Origin: Theocolax elegans
Lineage: Eukaryota > Arthropoda > Insecta > Hymenoptera > Cerocephalidae
NCBI GenBank assembly: GCA_026168455.1
Contig: CM047426.1
Coordinates: 69,268,740-69,332,739, forward strand
Length of the DNA: 64,000 bases
Direction of reading: 5' to 3'
This document shows positions 21,721 to 32,331 of this stretch, piece by piece; positions within the stretch are counted from its first letter, which is position 1, and every line of letters starts with the position of its first letter. Under the pieces are notes generated by a model. It did no database searches and was not told the DNA's origin. It worked only from the letters and a program-made list of their open reading frames with translations. The translations under genes and the position numbers were made by a program.

Positions 21721-23276
21721 AAACTTTATTGGGCTACGGGGGCCAGCCCCCAAAGTAGCACATAATACATTGGTAATCATTACATTACATTTAGTTAGCT
21801 TAATAAAAACAATTAGCACTTTACATATTCACAGCCATAGAACGCAAAACACATTTGTTTGGTTGTTAGCCTCTCTCTTTAACACGATAGCAGTAAATAT
21901 TACGATGAAAGAGTCGGCGCAGGCGTAAAACAAAGTAAATCTAAAATAAAGACAATACGGTATCACAAATTCGAACAATACATACAACAATAGATAATAA
22001 TAATTACATCAGTAGATAGCGCAAAACAACGCAGTATAACAAGCTGATACATACATATGAGAGCAATAGCTCAGGCGCAAAGGGCAGTAGAGACCTAAAT
22101 CAAGGCATGGCATGAGACCAGGCGCAACATACGCGAACAATAATGAGTGGCAATACACGAGCGGGTAAAATCATAAAATAAAATACGGATTGGAACCACC
22201 TAGAACATGCGTGCGCGGCCTACCACGTTGGAGTTTCGGGCGGAATGGTAATACCCTCTTCCTCCACGCGCTTGTCCCAAGCTTGTCGGTCGAGCCCAAC
22301 GAGATGCTCCCTCAATCGACGTTGAAAGGAATGGAGCTGATCGGGGTCAAATGACAGGTCAGGGAAACAGTTAAGGAGTCTTGAGGCTATGACAGTAAAT
22401 GATTGGTTCCGCGCTTCTGTTCGAGGTGGATGATAGGTGAGGGGTCGCCGCTGAAGTCGGGAAGAGGAGCGTACATTAGGAAGAGTATCGGACAGTGTGA
22501 AGCGGTCGCACAAGTATGATGGGGACGAAGATGAAATGATTTTATATGCAAGAGAGCCAATGAGGAAAAGCCTCCTGTGCCCGGCCGATAGCCAACCCAT
22601 TTCTAGACGATATGGCGTGACGTGCGCACGCCTAGGAATATTACCCCAGGCAAATCGCACACACGCATTGACTAGCCTCTGCAACTTCAGTTCGCGCGTA
22701 CGGTCAACATCGCTGTAAACCGCGCACGCATAATCCAGGTAAGGCCAAACCAGGCTCTCTATCAGTGATTTACGTGACCCCCTGGACAATGCTCGCCTAT
22801 AGAATCTAAGGGTGTGCAGTACGCCATGCACATTCTGCGAGATTGACTGCACGTGCTTGGACCACTCTAAGGTCGGCGTAATCCACACCCCCAGGGATTT
22901 AACGACGTTCTCGTACGGCAGCGGCTCACCGTTCACACACACTCTCTCAATGCCCCCAAGATCGAATCTGGAGATGTAAAGTTGGCTGCCTAGCATAATG
23001 ACCTTCGTCTTGGAGACATTGAGTGTCAGCTCATTCATCGTCGCCCACCCCGCAACCGCTGCCGCATCCCGCGTCACACGTCTCACAGCCAGGCCGAAAT
23101 CAGCAGGGGGAAAGGAATAATATAATTGCGTATCATCCGCAAATATCATGCAACTCGAGTGTTCCAGTATCGCAGGCAGGTCGTTTATAAAAATTGAAAA
23201 TAGAAGGGGCCCCAGAACACTGCCCTGTGGGACGCCTGCATGGACGGCGGACCACCCAGACAGGTCGCCCCATCAC

Positions 23277-23280
<4 letters not shown>
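21700..23280 (-). mobile_element. LINE copy E, 5'-truncated, inside a (GA)n tract
   Basis: Minus-strand LINE of the same family as copy A, but more GC-rich and better preserved. The 3' UTR (21721-22219) ends in a hairpin (GCTAC TTT GGGGG CTGG CCCCC GTAGC), CCCAATAAAG and CAATCAATC repeats. The 5' truncation is at 23280, directly against a 70-bp (GA)n tract. It sits in the leader of the Gypsy element, so it is younger than that insertion or was carried by it. Confidence 0.9.
22220..23280 (-). pseudogene. LINE E reverse transcriptase, C-terminal part
   Basis: The open frame runs on the minus strand from the truncation point to a stop at 22220 (about 350 codons). It begins with GVPQGSVLGPLLFSIFINDL, then MIFADDTQLYYSF (catalytic ADD), NVSKTKVIMLGS, SLGVWITPTLEWSKHV, VWPYLDYACAVYSDVDR, and a C-terminus ending EEGITIPPETPTW. 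No frameshift is visible. The homology with copy A is high along the whole length. Only the missing 5' part makes it inactive. Confidence 0.88.
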
Positions 23281-23328
<48 letters not shown>

Positions 23329-23352
23329 AGAGCAAGAGAGAGAGAGAGAGAC
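23281..23352. repeat. (GA)n tract at the 5' truncation of LINE E
   Basis: About 70 bp of AG repeats with a few CG and CA interruptions. Confidence 0.95.
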
Positions 23353-25423
23353 AGCGTGTGAGACGCGTCTCTATACCGGAGTATACCCCCTCTTACTCGG
23401 GTATCCGAGGAGAGGTGTACACCGGTACATCGGGAGAGAGTTCGCGCGCGACCATGTTCAGCCGGAAGCGCCCGATCTCACCGAGATCGGTCTCTCTCGA
23501 TCGCAAGCACGACGGGAGACCTTTGCTAGCTTGTATGGGAGCGGCAAAGTAAGGAGAGAGTAGCTTGCCCCCCCCCCCCCCGAACAGCGCGCAGGGAAGA
23601 CTTCGCGAGAACCGATCATCATCGGCTCTCACCGATTGCGCCCGCGAGTCTGAGTGAAAGAGAGAATCCCTAGTCACGGGGAATCGGAGTTAGGTGCTAG
23701 GCGGGCTATATGGTGTGTGAGAGAGAGAGATAACGCGATCGCCTAGCCCTTTCTCGTATTAAGTCTTCGCAGCTGGTTTCGTCGATAGAAACCACTGCAG
23801 CGAATTATTTTTATTTTTTCGTTCTAATAAAATAAATTCGTTCCCGCGCGGGATCTTGTGACAAGGTGCGTAATACCTGTCATAATAATAAGCGAGCGAG
23901 TCCCAATACAAACTAGCCTACCTACCCTCACATCTCTAAGCCTACCTAGCCTACCCGAAGCTCCCCAAATCCCCAATACTTCTCTTGGTTCCTTCCCCCT
24001 AGCACATGGAAGCAGCATGTCAGGAGAGGCGACACAACTTCCAGGAGGCTTCGCACCAGGACCATGAAGCAGCCTGCGATGGCCCAAGGTGCCAGATGGA
24101 GCAGCACGAGCAGCAACAAGACATCCAGGAAGCTGTAAAATAGTTAGATAATTAATAATAATCCTAATTAGCAGGAAACAAGGACGCATGTAGTGCACAT
24201 AGTAACTGACAGCTACATGCTAGGAGAGGATTGGAAGTGAGGTTATGGTAATCATAACATTACCATAACTCTCAATTTATAATTAGTAATAATACGCAGC
24301 ACTCCCTCGGGAGATAGATATTCTCCTAGGAAGCAGCCAGAATCCCCGCAGCAATGCAGCACCGACGAAGAGCAGCAGTCATTGACCCGACGCGCACCAG
24401 CTGAGCAGCCACCGTGAGAGCGAGTGAGAGAGAAGACTCGAAGATCGGCCGTACGTCTGCACCTGTAACAGAGTGGACCTATTAGCCGATAAATCAACAT
24501 CACGGAACGATCATAAAGGCTTAACTGGTTTGTAACATCACCGGGAACACTGTCCTCTCCGTGGGAAGCAGCAGCCTCGGCAACGTCGTCCGCCTTGATA
24601 AATATGGCCGCGAGCACTCACTACACGAGGCGCGCGAGACGACGGCGGCCGACGGGCGACTCGACGCGAGAAGCTGCGCGCGCACGTCGGGCCTGAGCAA
24701 CGAAGCAGCGAACGAGCCCGAGCTCGAGGGAGCTCATCGGGACGCCATCGAGGCTACACCGGCAAACCGACCGATATTTATATTTCGAATATAATTTCGA
24801 GAGTATTGAGAGTGTGTGTGAGAGCATTGACCACAGTGCAGCGAAATCCGAGGAGACGATCTCCACGTCAATAAGGTGGGTGTACGCTTTGCAGTGGATA
24901 TTCGTATTCTTCTGACCGTAAGTGTGCTTCCCCTTTTCTCCCCTCCCCTCCCCTCGCGCAGCAAGTAGCAGCAGCAGATCGCACGCAGCCGAGCCTATTT
25001 AGATAAATTCGCCGCGATCGTACGCGGCTGGCGCCCAAACCTTATTTTAGTTTTTATAATAAATTAATATTATATTATTATTTAAATCGTTATTTCGCCT
25101 TTGACGCCACGCCCTAATCCCCAGCGTGACCGTTACAATCTATTTTATATTTATGGTGTGAGAGTGTTTGAAAGTAGATTCTTTCGGGAGAGGTAGCTGC
25201 CCCACCCCCTTTTGAAAGAAAGTTTTGAATAATTTAATTTTTCTTATCTACGGGACGCGGCGATAAAATTATTGTTGATTTTATTGTGAGTTCGAGAGCA
25301 TATTATTTTTATTTGGCTCTCCTCCCTTCCCTGACCCACATATATTATATGTAGTAATATAATTAATAATTGTATTATTTATTACTAATTATTTTTATAA
25401 TATTATTATAAAAAAATTTCTTT
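23353..25423 (+). other. Gypsy leader, non-coding
   Basis: GC-rich then AT-rich untranslated leader without a believable gene. It holds a C15-type run at 23570-23582, GA-rich patches, and an 11-bp-arm hairpin GTTATGGTAAT...ATTACCATAAC at about 24241-24268. Short open frames are compositional. Confidence 0.5.
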
Positions 25424-26560
25424 TGGTGTGTTTGAGTAAAATTATTCGGTGTATAAATTTAATTGTTTAGACTTGTTAGAAAGTTAAATAATTAAATTTT
25501 CATTTCCTTTTCGTTCAATTTATAAAAATAAAAGGAAATATAAATAATTCAACTTGGTAGCAACATAAATTATTTATTTAGTACTTTTTACGATAAAATA
25601 AATATATTTCGCTGAAAAATTGTCGTTTGGGACAACAATTAGTGCAATAATTATTTTGTTGCAAACCATACGGGATTTATAAGATTTCGTAAATACCCCT
25701 ACTGTTGAAATAATTTAATTAAATTTGTGTTTGTAGTAATGTGTAAATTATAAAGGAAATTTTTTTTTGTTTTGGGCTTGGATAAGCAAAATAATAAATG
25801 GTGTCTTGGTGTGTGTGAATCACAAGACACTGTATTTATTTTTATATTTATTTTAAAATTAATTATTTAGGCTCGTTAGCGAGATAAATAATTTAATTTT
25901 TTTTTTCTTCTCTTTTTTTCCTTTATAATTTGTTGTTCTGTATTTATTAATAGATTGAAGCTTTAATTATTTCAATTTCCATAACAAAATAAATTCTTTT
26001 CGCCAGTGAGAAATCTTTTGGATTATAACTGGCAAGAGAGATATTTTGGGAAATCGTTAAATTTACCATTACTGGTAAATTTCCGACGATATTGAAATAA
26101 TTTAAAGAGTTTTTTTTGTTAATAATTATTTTTGCTTGCAGAAGCAATTGTATAGAGTCTTGGTGTCTGTGAGTCACAAGACACTATTATAAACATTAAT
26201 TATTTAGACTTGTGAGCAAGTTAAATAATTAATTTTAATTTGGTGCAAGTGTTAAGTGTGTGATTTGCCACAACTTTAACCAAAAATATTTAATTATTTT
26301 ATCCTTCTAAGGACGAAATTAATATTCGTTTAAGGAAAATCTTTTGGATTTTGATTAAGTGAATTAATTTTGTTGGTACACTAGTCGGTGCATTTTTACA
26401 ATTTATTGTAATTAAGCCGACACCAAATTTTTTTTACTCGTTGGGAGTAATAATTATTTTATTGTGGTGAGTCCAATAAAATAATTTCCAATTGAAAATT
26501 CGATATTTCCGAAGTATTTGAAACACTAGGGATTTCATCTGAAATCCCGGTTGAGAGTAC
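25424..26560 (+). repeat. Three diverged tandem units with hairpins in Gypsy leader
   Basis: Units of about 350-400 bp begin near 25424, 25806 and 26155. Each contains an inverted repeat of the form TAATTATTTAGACTTG...CAAGTTAAATAATTA (near 25460, 25861 and 26199). Units 2 and 3 also share CTTGGTGTSTGTGARTCACAAGACACT. The hairpin arms are kept even where the bases differ (GGCTCG...CGAGA in unit 2), hinting at a selected RNA structure just upstream of gag. Confidence 0.65.
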
Positions 26561-26602
26561 TTCTCCCGACGTAACACGTCGGCTGCTGCTGGTCAAAAAA
26601 TA

Positions 26603-26944
26603 ATGGCCGGCAGCTATGAAGCCCGAATGGCCCAGCTTATGCGTGAATCACGCATAGCTAGGGATATTCGTCGGGAAACGAAGAAGCTTCCGATTCAAGC
26701 AGTGTATGCCCAATTGGAGCATCTGAGTTTGAACGCAAATGGCGAAGAGGCGGAGTGCCGCGAACGCCTTTTGCGTCACCGGATAAGATGTGTAGACATT
26801 AATCTGGAAATACCATGGTTCCCTGAATACGATGAGAATGTAAGGGCAGAGCCTGCACATAAACCTCTAGTATGTCAGGAACTATGGGAAACCTCGTTCC
26901 AGAAAAGGGAGTGTTGTCCCATCAGGAACGGAAGTTTCCTGTGA
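26603..26944 (+). pseudogene. Gypsy gag N-terminus (SAP-like)
   Basis: A 113-codon frame starting MAGSYEARMAQLMRESRIAR. The segment KLPIQAVYAQLEHLSLNANG followed by ECRERLLRHR has the helix-turn-helix look of a SAP motif, common at the N-terminus of insect Gypsy gag proteins. It ends at a stop at 26942-26944, just before a second frame (26952) carries on the protein. The capsid core that should follow is absent. Confidence 0.65.
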
Positions 26945-26951
26945 GTCCGAA

Positions 26952-27935
26952 ATGTCGGATCGCGAAAGGGTTGCTAGTGACAGAGCATCCATTCCTGAAG
27001 AAGATGGAGCTCTGTCACCAAGTGGTCAGTCTAGAAACTCGCCAATGAGTACTGCACAAAGCCCGAGGTTGGTATCAACAGGTGCTATACCTAAACGGTT
27101 TGGTGAGGTACTGGCAGCAAACACGACCACGACTGCTATCCTTTATGTTCCTGTTTCGGTGGCTGCAACCTCGTGCACAACCACTACGTCGACGGTTACG
27201 ACCGTGACGACTGCTCAACTCGGAGGTTTTTATGCACCCGCACATTACCTCCCAATTAAAGAGCAAAGAAACAACGGACATCTTGGCACTAGAGAGAGTG
27301 AAGTGCCAATACAACATTTTGACTTGAGTTCGCAGGCGGATGCCGACCGTCGTACGTCACGAGGATACACCTCCAGACAATGCGACAACAGGCAACCCGA
27401 GGCTAACACAACCGAACGTCAATTTGTTGATGATAGGAAACGATACGGCAAATCGAATAATGGAGTGAGTGCTCACAATTCGAAATCCGTATCGCACGTG
27501 CCTGTTTCTCAACAGTCACCTGGGCAACAAAAACATAGCTCGGGCAAAAGAGAAAGACATGCTTTGACGAATTCTCAACTGCACCAGCAAAATGTTTTTG
27601 TCCCACAAACGGCACAAAACCTGGTGAGGTATGTGCAACCACAGGCGACGGCAGTAAATCCAACGAACCTGAGCACCAACTTTGTCGGCTTGTGTTTCAC
27701 AAGCCAAAAAGTCGGTCATAGGTCGGATTGCCCGAGCCGAACATGCTACCGATGCGGAAACATTGGGCACTCCGCTGATCACTGCTCTACCGAATTGGTA
27801 GCAAAGGAGTACCAGCTGTGTGGAACTAGTGGCTTTACACTCCAAACATGTCCTAACTGCGTCAGATTCCTCCAAAACGTGGGAAACCTGAACGCAGGGC
27901 ACCCGAGCTGCCCCGGACGCCCTGCACTGCAGTAA
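26952..27935 (+). pseudogene. Gypsy gag C-terminus with zinc knuckle
   Basis: A 327-residue frame, Ser/Thr/Gln-rich and apparently disordered for the first 230 residues, then knuckle-like repeats. CYRCGNIGHSADHC is a standard CCHC knuckle (near residue 262). CFTSQKVGHRSDC before it is degenerate, and a third LCGTSGFTLQTCPNC is altered. These bind the genomic RNA. No capsid (major homology) region is visible between it and the SAP part, so an internal deletion is inferred. Confidence 0.75.
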
Positions 27936-28859
27936 GTAAACCGCATGGTTTACAAGGGCAAGAGTTTAAGGTTGGAGAACCATCTAAACTCTTTAAGAAG
28001 TCTAGCAAATCATTTGCTGACTTCTCTAAAGTCCTTAACGGAGATCAAATTCCCACTCAGACCGGTGTTGAAAGTAAGTCTGAGTGTAAGGATCCTAAAC
28101 GTTCTGGGGATTCGACAGATGGAAAAGTTTTTAGAACGCAACCTGTCAATCCCACCCGAGCTTTTCAAGGTAAAACAGAACAAGGAACTTTATTAGACCA
28201 ACAAAAGCGTGAGGCTAACGATTGGGCTAAGGAACTCCAAAGGCAAATATACTCTGATAGTAGAGATATAATTGGTTGTTCGACATCGATTTGAGGATTT
28301 CCGCTGAATGTGCTGGTATAATTGAGATACAGGACGACCAGCGGAAACAAGTCAAAGCGTTAGTTGAAAGGCTACTCTTGCCCTCGGGAGACGTCCACGG
28401 CTTTACGACGTTAACGGAGCACCATATAGAGCTTGAACCTGGTGCAAGACCGGATCGTCATAAGCCGAGACGTATGTCTCCCAAGATCCTCGAATTCGCG
28501 CAGAGTGAGGTCAAAAGGATGTTTGACAAGGGCATTATTGAACCGAGTGCGAGTGATTGGTCAGCTGCCCCGGTCATCGTTCGCAAGGACGAAGGAAGTT
28601 ATCGCTTCTGTATCGATTTTCGAGACCTTAATGCAGTCACAAAACGTGATTCTTATCCAATTCCTAATATGGATACCATATTGGATAAGCTGCATAATGC
28701 AAAGTATATATCAAAAATCGATCTTAAGAAAGCGTACTTCCAAATATCAATGGCCGAGGCGAGCCGGCATTATATTGCATTTGTTGCACCAGGGTCGGGA
28801 CTGTGGCAGTTCACGAGAATGCCTTTTGGCCTCATGAATGCTCCTATGACCTTTGTCCA
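27936..28859 (+). pseudogene. Gypsy pol fragment: RT fingers and palm, truncated
   Basis: A linker frame (27960-28292, EFKVGEPSKLFKKSSKSFAD...) ends in a stop. The next frame (from 28276) has EHHIELEPGARPDRHKPRRM, SDWSAAPVIVRKDEGSYRFC, IDFRDLNAVTKRDSYPIPNM, KIDLKKAYFQI (catalytic Asp in KIDL) and MPFGLMNAPMTFVQ, the N-terminal half of a Ty3/Gypsy RT. At base 28860 it jumps into LTR sequence, before the YxDD motif. Protease is not seen. Confidence 0.88.
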
Positions 28860-29730
28860 AGTGTGTGTTTCCCACTCTCATTCCTTTTTCGAAAAATTAG
28901 GCGATTGCCTAATCAGTACGTCCCGATCCGCCGCTCGAGGCGGATGAACTAAATCCGGGGTAATCGAGAATAGTGTTTACGGCTAAGCAAAGGCGCGTGA
29001 GGCGCAAAAGCCGTCGGAACCCGGATCATCCTCGCGAGGTGAGCCGCGAGTGTCTATTGGTGTGTGAACAGGACGGGAGTGTGTAAGTGAGTGCGGACGC
29101 GGTTCGCGAGGCCCTCGCCGCGGCACAGGGCCGCCTTCCACCACCGCAGCCGACGTCGGCCTCCGTTGCCTACGAGGTCAAAGGGACAAGAATCGGCTGG
29201 GCCATCCATGGGGCGCACCCCGGTAAGTTTACTTATATTACCGCGCGTTCCCCCCCTACCCCGTGTGTACATCGGGAGTGTATTCGGATACGCCGGTACC
29301 CGAATAGCGGAGATTGGGGTCGAGTCAACCGCAGGCCAGGATCTCGATCCGGTTAACTCCCGATACTTCCGCCCGCGCGAAAGATCATTGTCGCGGCACG
29401 AGGCTTGGATGGCCAAAATGTTAAATTGATTGTTTTATTCATTTTTATATAAATGTTTTATTCATTTTTATTTTAATTAATTTTGTTTATTTTGTTGTGT
29501 TTATTTTGTTCTCCCCGCTCCCGCCGACATTCATTTAATTTTCATATCGTGTCGAGGCAATGAGGATCGCCCGAATCCTCCACACCCAGCGAACTCGTGT
29601 TCCTGGCGACAGCCCGCAGTTCGCGATAAATAATTAATTGTGTGCGCGGTATTGGGCTACGCGGCCCAACGGTCTTTATTAATTATTAAAAATTAATTAA
29701 TTCGATCGGGTACGCGAATACCACGTCACA
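28860..29730 (+). repeat. Gypsy 3' LTR, missing its first ~180 bp
   Basis: Starts inside a GT run that corresponds to about 20846 of the 5' LTR (both continue TTTCCCACTCTCATNCC) and ends CCACGTCACA, followed by the duplication AACT. The upstream 180 bp of LTR are lost together with the end of pol, so one deletion removed both. It carries an extra 137-bp GC-rich block (29078-29214). Confidence 0.88.
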
Positions 29731-29780
29731 AACTAAATTTTATAAACTAAATAAACTAAATAAGTGATAAAATAACAGTA

Positions 29781-29936
29781 ATGGAGGCGCAATTTTTTAA
29801 AAACTTTAAAAAAATTTTATCTCGCGTTATTGGTTTTTTGTCGGTTTTTATACAGACAATAACGGAAACTTTTATCGCGATTTTTTTATATTCTTATCAA
29901 GTAGTACGTCGTTTAATCAGGCTCGCAATTGTTTGA
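29781..29936 (+). CDS. Small hydrophobic protein, 51 residues, unknown
   Basis: ATG at 29781 opens MEAQFFKNFKKILSRVIGFL, then SVFIQTITETFIAIFLYSYQ and a basic end VVRRLIRLAIV. The middle (about residues 14-38) could be a membrane or amphipathic segment and both ends are basic. It lies between the Gypsy 3' LTR and the polymerase gene. Whether it is a real Polinton product is uncertain. Confidence 0.35.
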   Translation: MEAQFFKNFKKILSRVIGFLSVFIQTITETFIAIFLYSYQVVRRLIRLAIV

Positions 29937-30203
29937 TTGAAGTCATACGGATTTTGAACGTCAAACAGTTTATTTTAATTTATAAATATTTTTGTATGGT
30001 AATGAGTTTGCCACCTTAATCGCGGGAGATATATTAATTTCTCGCGTGTTTAGAAATCACATTTTATGAGATGAATTTTTCAAACATTATGAAAGATTAG
30101 GTAGTTATTTCGTTTTTAAAAATAAAACTAAAAATTATCTTATTTCTTTAATTATTCATTATAAATCATTTTTTTTTGTATTCCGCGATTATGTCGTGAA
30201 TAA

Positions 30204-30521
30204 GGCTATGTAAGGGTACAAAGGGAAATACCCGAACCAACAATTCGCCAAGCAGAGCGTACCGCGAGGATACGTCGACGAGGACAGAGTCTGTTAAACG
30301 AACTGGAACGCGAGGCTGTTCGTCTTGATAAAAGTCTTGCTCTTCATTCCGAGAAAACTACCGAAAGGATGGAAGTTCAACTATCGAATCTGAATGAAAA
30401 TCTCTCGGATGATGATGATGACGGTGATATTGTGGAACCAGTCCCCAACTGTAGCCAACAAAGGAGGGTACTAGGTCGCGACGAGAAGGAAAGCGGTTGG
30501 ATCAATGCAAAATCACCTTAA
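30204..30521 (+). pseudogene. Charged, coiled-coil-like ORF without start codon
   Basis: Open for 105 codons after a stop at 30201. It reads REIPEPTIRQAERTARIRRR, LLNELEREAVRLDKSLALHS, SNLNENLSDDDDDGDIVEPV and ends WINAKSP. Strongly charged, probably helical, with an Asp tract near the end. No family recognised. It may be an exon or the end of a decayed mobile-element gene; it stands between the Gypsy LTR and the polymerase gene. Confidence 0.4.
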
Positions 30522-31109
30522 GTGTCAGAATATGCGTTAAACGATTACGCATTAGTGCAGATATCGCAAATTGGTGAGTAACATTTTTATTACTTTTTTT
30601 ACAATAATTATAGGAAATATTATAATCATATATAGGATAATATGTAGGATAATATAATAATCAGTATCGAAAAATAAAAAGGAAAATTTAAATAGTGAAA
30701 AGTGTTAAAATAATTCTATTATTGTATATAGAAATATGTTTTAAATTAGTATTAATTTAAAAATAATTATTTAAACTCGAAGACGATTGTTTTTCAACAA
30801 TCGTGAATATCTGTCAACGGCTTGGCGAGTTGGACTATGGATAAGCGAGGAGTACGAGATGTCTCCTCACTTACATCTGCCAACAGCCATGTCACTTTTA
30901 TGCGCACTGGATTTATTAAGATATCGCGCCGAAAAATAATTAAAACTGTTTCAAAATTTTTTTAAATTTAACTCTACGTGTTAATTGAATTTAAGATTAG
31001 TGAGTGTGTTATATAGTAATAATCACATTATATTTTTATTTAGCGTCTACGTGTGAAAATCAAGTAGGCGGAGGTCGTGCCGCGGAATTTCAACGTATAC
31101 TGCTTTAAT

Positions 31110-32331
31110 CAAATAGCAATTGTTACATTTTCCGTTTTCAAACATCAGATCGCGAAATAAAATTTAAGATTGTAAATTACACAGGAAGCGAAAGTCCCGT
31201 AAAATACGTTGAAATTGCGTTTAAAGAAATAACGCATTTTATATTAAAAGATCGCTCGAATAGCGATATGATGGGAATAACGCTAAGTTTGCGTTAGGTA
31301 GTGCCGGGTCGCGTTTTACGCATAAAAAAGATTTTGATTCAAAAGAAATATTGGAATTGTTTGGAAAGATTCGTCAAAGCAATTCCAATTTTTTAATCGA
31401 CGAAACACTTACAATCAACGTTATTTACGTTGAAATTCCCACTGGTAAGGGTAATTCGGATATCCAAGACAAGGTGGTTAATTTCCATAAAAAATCAATC
31501 CTTAAAATCAAAATAATGATAATCTATACCTTCCCCGTGCTATTGCTTACGGTGAAGTCTACTCAACGAAAGTAGACACCCCCGAATGGGAAAGAGAATG
31601 GAAGGCTATTTCCCACTACATGCATTTTCGGCAGACAGAATGTGCGCGTAATTTATGCACTCTTATAAATATAAAGGTTTCAGAAAACGGATGTGGTCCT
31701 GATGAAATCAGGTTATTTTAAAATTGTTTTCTTTAAAAAAATATAAAATTAATAATTTTTGATGAAAATACTTTTGAAAAAGGTGAAAAACCAATTTTTG
31801 ATGGGACATCTCATTTTTCTAGCGACAATACAAACATTAAAACTATTTATTTATTATATAATTTTTTTTTTTTATTATTATTTTAACGTCGCTCTTTTTA
31901 TGCTCCCAAACCGGTGCTAATCAGCGACGGAGGTCATACGATGTCTTGGTGAAGAAAGCATTTGTTGAAAATACATTCGCAAGTGGTGCTTGTATCAATC
32001 GGGCGGGCCCGGGAATCGAACCTGGGACCTCCAGATTACGAGCCCGACGCCCTACCGATCGAGCCATCGCAGCTCTCATTATATAATTTTAACATAAAAC
32101 ATTTTGATTTACTTTTAAATACATTAGCAATCGCGTTAAAGTTTAGGTATTGTATAAATTGTAATATAGCATATAAAAATGTTTTATCTCACAAATATAC
32201 GAGACAATGTACACAATGTTTGAATAATTCAAATTGTGAGAAACTTGATGAAATTTCATGCATTCATTGTAAGCGCGTATTTTAAAATGACGCGTGTTTT
32301 CAAATGCATAAGCGACCCAGTTCGATAAGTT
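31110..32331 (+). pseudogene. Polinton DNA polymerase B, N-terminal part (split by SINE)
   Basis: The plus strand in shifting frames reads REIKFKIVNYTGSESPVKYV, NSDMMGITLSL, VVNFHKKSILKIK and, after the SINE, FRYCINCNIAYKNVLSHKYT with paired cysteines (CxxC...CTQC...CIHCKRVF), ending FQMHKRP. These are the N-terminal and zinc-ribbon-like parts of Polinton protein-primed polymerases. A tRNA-SINE sits in the middle with a 12-bp duplication. The exonuclease domain that should follow is replaced by the piggyBac remnant. Several stops and shifts. Confidence 0.75.
31865..32077 (-). mobile_element. tRNA-derived SINE, copy 2 (in polymerase gene)
   Basis: Minus-strand copy: head at 32077 (box A, box B GGTTCGATTCCC), tail GAGCGACGTTAAAATAAT and poly(A) at the left. 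Flanked by ATTATATAATTT on both sides (31853-31864 and 32078-32089), a target duplication that falls inside the polymerase reading frame. Confidence 0.92.

Larger units (their letters stand above)
20666..29730 (+). mobile_element. Ty3/Gypsy retrotransposon, defective, 412/mdg1-like priming
   Basis: LTRs with TGTGACG...CGTCACA termini flank a tRNA-Arg-type primer site, a very long leader, a gag remnant and an RT fragment. The 4-bp sequence AACT occurs on both outer sides (20662-20665 and 29731-29734), as expected for one insertion event. Capsid core, protease, most of RT, RNase H and integrase are missing: the RT runs straight into the 3' LTR at about 28860. LINE copy E lies in the leader. The element appears to have inserted into Polinton-related DNA. 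Confidence 0.9.

Noticed and set aside
23240..23563. ORFs with Arg-Glu repeats (also 47749-48021)
   Set aside because: They are translations of (GA)n tracts.
23858..25137. A nested LTR (TGTGAC...GTTACA) in the Gypsy leader
   Set aside because: No second copy, primer site or duplication could be found.
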